Origin: G039029935 sp039029935
GTDB taxonomy: Bacteria > Chloroflexota > Anaerolineae > Caldilineales > Caldilineaceae
Length of the DNA stretch: 9,114 nucleotides
Assembly (NCBI GenBank): GCA_039029935.1
Contig: JBCCFC010000499.1
Location: 1-9,114 of the forward strand
Direction: 5' to 3'
How positions within the stretch are numbered: position 1 is the stretch's first letter; each line of letters begins with the position of its first letter. A program made the position numbers and the translations under genes. Of the stretch, positions 7,242-9,114 are shown one piece after another. Below the pieces are notes generated by a model. That model was not told the DNA's origin. It saw only the letters and a program-made list of their open reading frames with translations, and did not search any database.

Positions 7242-8252
7242 TTATCCAGTTAATTCTAACACTGCCGATGCCCATGTCAACCCCGCACCAAAGGACACCA
7301 ACAGCAATGTATCAGTGGGCGACATCTGACCGCTTTCGAGCGCATCATAGATCGCAATGGGAATGGATGCGGCAGAGGTGTTGGCATAACGGTCAATGCT
7401 GACAACAAAACGGTCCATGGGCTGTTTCATCAGCTTGGAAGCCGCTTGGATGATGCGTAAGTTAGCCTGATGGGGTACAAACCAGTTGATATCGTCCAAA
7501 CTGGTATCCGCCTGTTCGAGTGCCCTCGTGCTGGAGGGACCGATGATGCGCGTGGCAAACTTGAAGACCTCACGCCCATTCATACGCAGATATTGTCCAC
7601 CCTCAGCCAATGCCTCGGGGCCAAAGGGCTGTGCAGACCCACCCGCAGGTAATATGATGACATCATGTTTTGTGCCATCAGAACCAAGATCAAAGCCCAG
7701 AATGCCACCACGTGTCTCTCTGGCTTGCACAATGGCCGCACCAGCCCCATCACCAAAGAGGACACAGGTGTTGCGGTCCTGCCAATTGACAAAGCGACTC
7801 AATAACTCGACACCAATCACCAAAATATTGCGATAGACGCCCGTGCGGATAAATTGATCGGCGGTCGAGAGGCCATAGATAAACCCTGTACAGCCTGTCA
7901 CCAACACAAATGCAGGGACATCAGTTGCGCCCAACATGTGTTGTACTTGACTTGACACGGGGGGGGCAAAGTAATCAGGGGTGCAGGTTGCAACGATAAT
8001 TAAGTCGAGGTCTGATGGCTTCAGATTTGCATTGGCAAGGGCAATCTGTGCAGCTTCCACAGACAGGGTGGCCGTTGTCTCATGGTCTGCCGCAACCCGT
8101 CGTTCACGGATACCTGTGCGCTGGACAATCCACTCGTCGGATGTATCTAACTCAGGGCGTTGCTCTAATTCATGATTTGTGACAATGCGTTCTGGCGTAT
8201 ATGCGCCCCACCCGGCAATGTGTGAATAAGTCCGCTTTTCACTGATATTCAT
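7242..8252 (-). CDS. fabH: 3-oxoacyl-ACP synthase III (beta-ketoacyl-ACP synthase III, KAS III)
   Basis: KAS III condenses an acyl-CoA starter (acetyl-CoA in the classical enzyme) with malonyl-ACP to start type II fatty acid synthesis in the cytoplasm. The thiolase-fold family is clear along the full 336 residues: N-terminal GWGAYTPERIVTNHEL, SDEWIVQRTGIRERR at 38-52, and the nucleophile Cys121 in TGCTGF. The other two triad members are His261 in VPHQANLRI and Asn291 in YANTSAASIP. FGDGAGAAIV and the terminal FGAGLTWAS are also present. E. coli FabH is about 20 residues shorter; the extra length includes some eight residues at the N-terminus. ATG 8252 is the only in-frame start near the homology; its ribosome site is weak (AAAGAAA). 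It is first in the operon with the two nuclease-like genes and the GMC oxidoreductase, not with fabD/fabG/acpP, so it may be an accessory copy feeding a special acyl product. A related secondary-metabolism KAS III-like enzyme is the alternative. Confidence 0.94.
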   Translation of the reverse strand: MNISEKRTYSHIAGWGAYTPERIVTNHELEQRPELDTSDEWIVQRTGIRERRVAADHETTATLSVEAAQIALANANLKPSDLDLIIVATCTPDYFAPPVSSQVQHMLGATDVPAFVLVTGCTGFIYGLSTADQFIRTGVYRNILVIGVELLSRFVNWQDRNTCVLFGDGAGAAIVQARETRGGILGFDLGSDGTKHDVIILPAGGSAQPFGPEALAEGGQYLRMNGREVFKFATRIIGPSSTRALEQADTSLDDINWFVPHQANLRIIQAASKLMKQPMDRFVVSIDRYANTSAASIPIAIYDALESGQMSPTDTLLLVSFGAGLTWASAVLELTG

Positions 8253-8319
8253 AGTATGTTTCTTTCATTTTTGATTGATTCATAATTTATACGCTGTAAA
8301 AGGTAGTATGATGAGCAAA

Positions 8320-8348
8320 ATTATACAACATGTGAATCGGACTTACAA
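8320..8348 (-). promoter_or_regulatory. Sigma-70-like promoter for the fabH operon
   Basis: On the minus strand TTGTAA (8343-8348) is followed after exactly 17 bases by TATAAT (8320-8325). The -10 is perfect and the -35 matches TTGACA at four of six positions. Transcription would begin near 8313, giving a leader of about 60 bases before fabH. Confidence 0.65.
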
Positions 8349-8389
8349 AAAATATTCGGCTCTCTTTCTCCTCCTGTTGGCAGTTATAG

Positions 8390-8395
8390 TATAAT
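8390..8395 (+). promoter_or_regulatory. -10 box of the lipoprotein promoter
   Basis: TATAAT is a perfect -10. No good -35 lies 16-19 bases upstream (the region is TC-rich) and there is no TG extension, so it may need an activator. TTGGCA at 8377-8382 is only seven bases away and cannot serve. A near-direct repeat, AATTGGGC/AATTGGC, at 8396-8410 covers the predicted start. Confidence 0.45.
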
Positions 8396-8410
8396 AATTG
8401 GGCAATTGGC

Positions 8411-8456
8411 TCGATAGGTGGTCTTCGCAGTATCGAAGGCCACGTACATATATCGA
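8411..8456 (+). promoter_or_regulatory. Hairpin in the lipoprotein leader
   Basis: GTGGTCTTCG (8418-8427) pairs with CGAAGGCCAC (8434-8443) around loop CAGTAT, ten pairs with one G-U. Flanking TCGATA (8411-8416) and TATCGA (8451-8456) can form an outer stem. TATCGA also occurs at 8431-8436, so TCGATA has two possible partners 20 bases apart. It lies between the -10 box and the ribosome site, and could be a leader stem or an operator. There is no T-run, so it is not an obvious attenuator. Confidence 0.4.
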
Positions 8457-8482
8457 CAACAAATTCAATTTTATAAAAAAAT

Positions 8483-8490
8483 GAGAAGGA
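8483..8490 (+). promoter_or_regulatory. Ribosome binding site of the lipoprotein gene
   Basis: GAGAAGGA lies 12 bases before ATG 8503, slightly long spacing. It supports this start; the ATG at 8481 is out of frame. Confidence 0.55.
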
Positions 8491-8502
8491 ACTCAATTAC
8501 AA

Positions 8503-9114
8503 ATGAACCATTTACGTAAATTTTGGGTAGCATTCATGCTTGTACTGGCATTGTTGGCTTTCACCGCCTGTGGTGGTGGCTCATGGCCGGGCGATGAACC
8601 AGAGGCGACTGACACCGAGATGGTCGCTGAAGGTGAAGAGGCTGGCGGTGAGGAAGCTGAAGGTGATGAAGGTGATGAAGCTACTGCTGAAGGTGAAGGC
8701 GAAGAAGCTACTGATGAAGGTGATGAAGCTGCCGCCGATGACGGTGATGAAGCTGCCACCGATGAAGAAGCTGCTTCCGATGACTCTGCCGCCGACGAAG
8801 GTGAGGGTGACGCGGACGTAGAAGCTGCTGCGGACGTAGAAGCTGCCGCTGATGACGGTGAAGAAGCTGCCGCCGATGATGGTGAAGAAGCTGCCGCTGA
8901 TGACGGTGAAGAAGCTGCCGCCGATGACGGTGAAGAAGCTGCTGCCGATGACGGTGAAGAAGCTGCTGCCGATGATGGCGAAGAAGCTGCCGCCGATGAC
9001 GGTGAAGATGCTGCTGCCGATGACGGTGAAGAAGCTGCTGCCGATGATGGCGAAGAAGCTGCCGCAGATGACGGTGAAGATGCTGCAGCAGATGACGGTG
9101 AAGAAGCTGCTGCC
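8503..9114 (+). CDS. Lipoprotein with long acidic Asp/Glu/Ala/Gly repeat region (3' end outside window)
   Basis: The frame runs 204 codons to the right edge without a stop, so the gene is 3'-partial. Residues 1-22 are a lipoprotein signal (H3, R5, K6, hydrophobic 7-19) ending in F-T-A-C23, followed by GGG; the -3 Phe is less usual than Leu but tolerated. Cys23 would be lipidated, anchoring the protein outside the cytoplasmic membrane. From residue 31 the chain is low-complexity acidic (EATDTEMVAEGEEAGG..). From residue 113 it is a regular eight-residue repeat, E-A-A-A-D-D-G-E. There is no Lys or Arg after K6 and no aromatic after W28 in the visible part. In Chloroflexota, such acidic linkers often separate the lipid anchor from a binding domain, for example ABC-transporter substrate-binding proteins, so a folded domain may follow beyond the edge; this is inference. 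A polyanionic cation-binding surface protein is the alternative. It is divergent from fabH. Confidence 0.85.
   Translation, partial: MNHLRKFWVAFMLVLALLAFTACGGGSWPGDEPEATDTEMVAEGEEAGGEEAEGDEGDEATAEGEGEEATDEGDEAAADDGDEAATDEEAASDDSAADEGEGDADVEAAADVEAAADDGEEAAADDGEEAAADDGEEAAADDGEEAAADDGEEAAADDGEEAAADDGEDAAADDGEEAAADDGEEAAADDGEDAAADDGEEAAA
8839..9114 (+). repeat. 24-bp in-frame tandem repeat, 11.5 copies, continuing past the edge
   Basis: Units begin at 8839, 8863, 8887, 8911, 8935, 8959, 8983, 9007, 9031, 9055 and 9079, with a half unit at 9103. The consensus codons are GAA GCT GCC/GCT GCC GAT GAC GGT GAA. Units differ almost only at third codon positions; the only amino-acid changes are first-codon Glu to Asp at 9007 and 9079. 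It is preceded by an 18-bp tandem duplication (8812-8829 and 8830-8847) encoding A-D-V-E-A-A. Confidence 0.95.

Noticed and set aside
8287..8496. Minus-strand 69-codon frame in the divergent region
   Set aside because: Needs a TTG start, lies across both predicted promoters and the leader hairpin, and its translation resembles no family I know.
8493..8821. Ala/Ser-rich minus-strand frame (8493-8759) and Lys/Met-rich plus-strand frame (8540-8821)
   Set aside because: Both are alternative readings of the repetitive lipoprotein sequence.
8839..9114. Regular repeats as a possible CRISPR array
   Set aside because: Units are contiguous with no spacers, 24 bp, and in frame with a lipoprotein.

Overview
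The window looks like a piece of a bacterial genome, most likely a member of the Chloroflexota (Anaerolineae/Ardenticatenia/Caldilinea-like). This is an inference from overall protein style: a TPR-type protein followed by a large secreted beta-rich protein, and a lipoprotein ending its signal in ..LLAFTAC-GGG followed by an acidic tail. No marker gene is present, so the assignment is tentative. There are seven protein-coding genes. Two are cut by the window edges. No rRNA, tRNA, CRISPR array or transposase was seen.

Left part (1-4364, + strand). An open reading frame enters from the left edge. It first encodes the C-terminal part of a carbon-nitrogen hydrolase (nitrilase superfamily), then changes abruptly near base 570 into an unrelated alpha-helical, TPR-like protein. 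After 18 bp comes a 724-residue secreted protein with a signal peptide, two similar Ig/FlgD-like domains, and a C-terminal jelly-roll-like domain bracketed by cysteines. These two genes form an operon. The nitrilase/TPR junction coincides with a drop in GC content and is either a true fusion and rearrangement or an assembly chimera.

Middle (4365-4446). Two convergent transcription units meet at a perfect 15-bp inverted repeat that probably terminates both.

Right-centre (4447-8252, - strand). A tight four-gene operon reads leftwards: a FabH-type 3-oxoacyl-ACP synthase III; two tandem, roughly 69% identical 200-residue proteins with a D...E-x-K pattern typical of PD-(D/E)XK nuclease-fold proteins; and a GMC-family FAD oxidoreductase. 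Gaps are 36, 2 and 3 bp. A good sigma-70-like promoter lies upstream of fabH at 8320-8348. The operon mixes lipid/alcohol metabolism with a duplicated, uncharacterised nuclease-like family. That pair is the best candidate here for something undescribed.

Right end (8253-9114). A 250-bp divergent regulatory region holds the fabH promoter, a -10 box for the rightward gene and a structured leader. It is followed by a lipoprotein gene whose visible mature part is almost pure Asp/Glu/Ala/Gly, with 11.5 copies of an eight-residue repeat running off the window edge.
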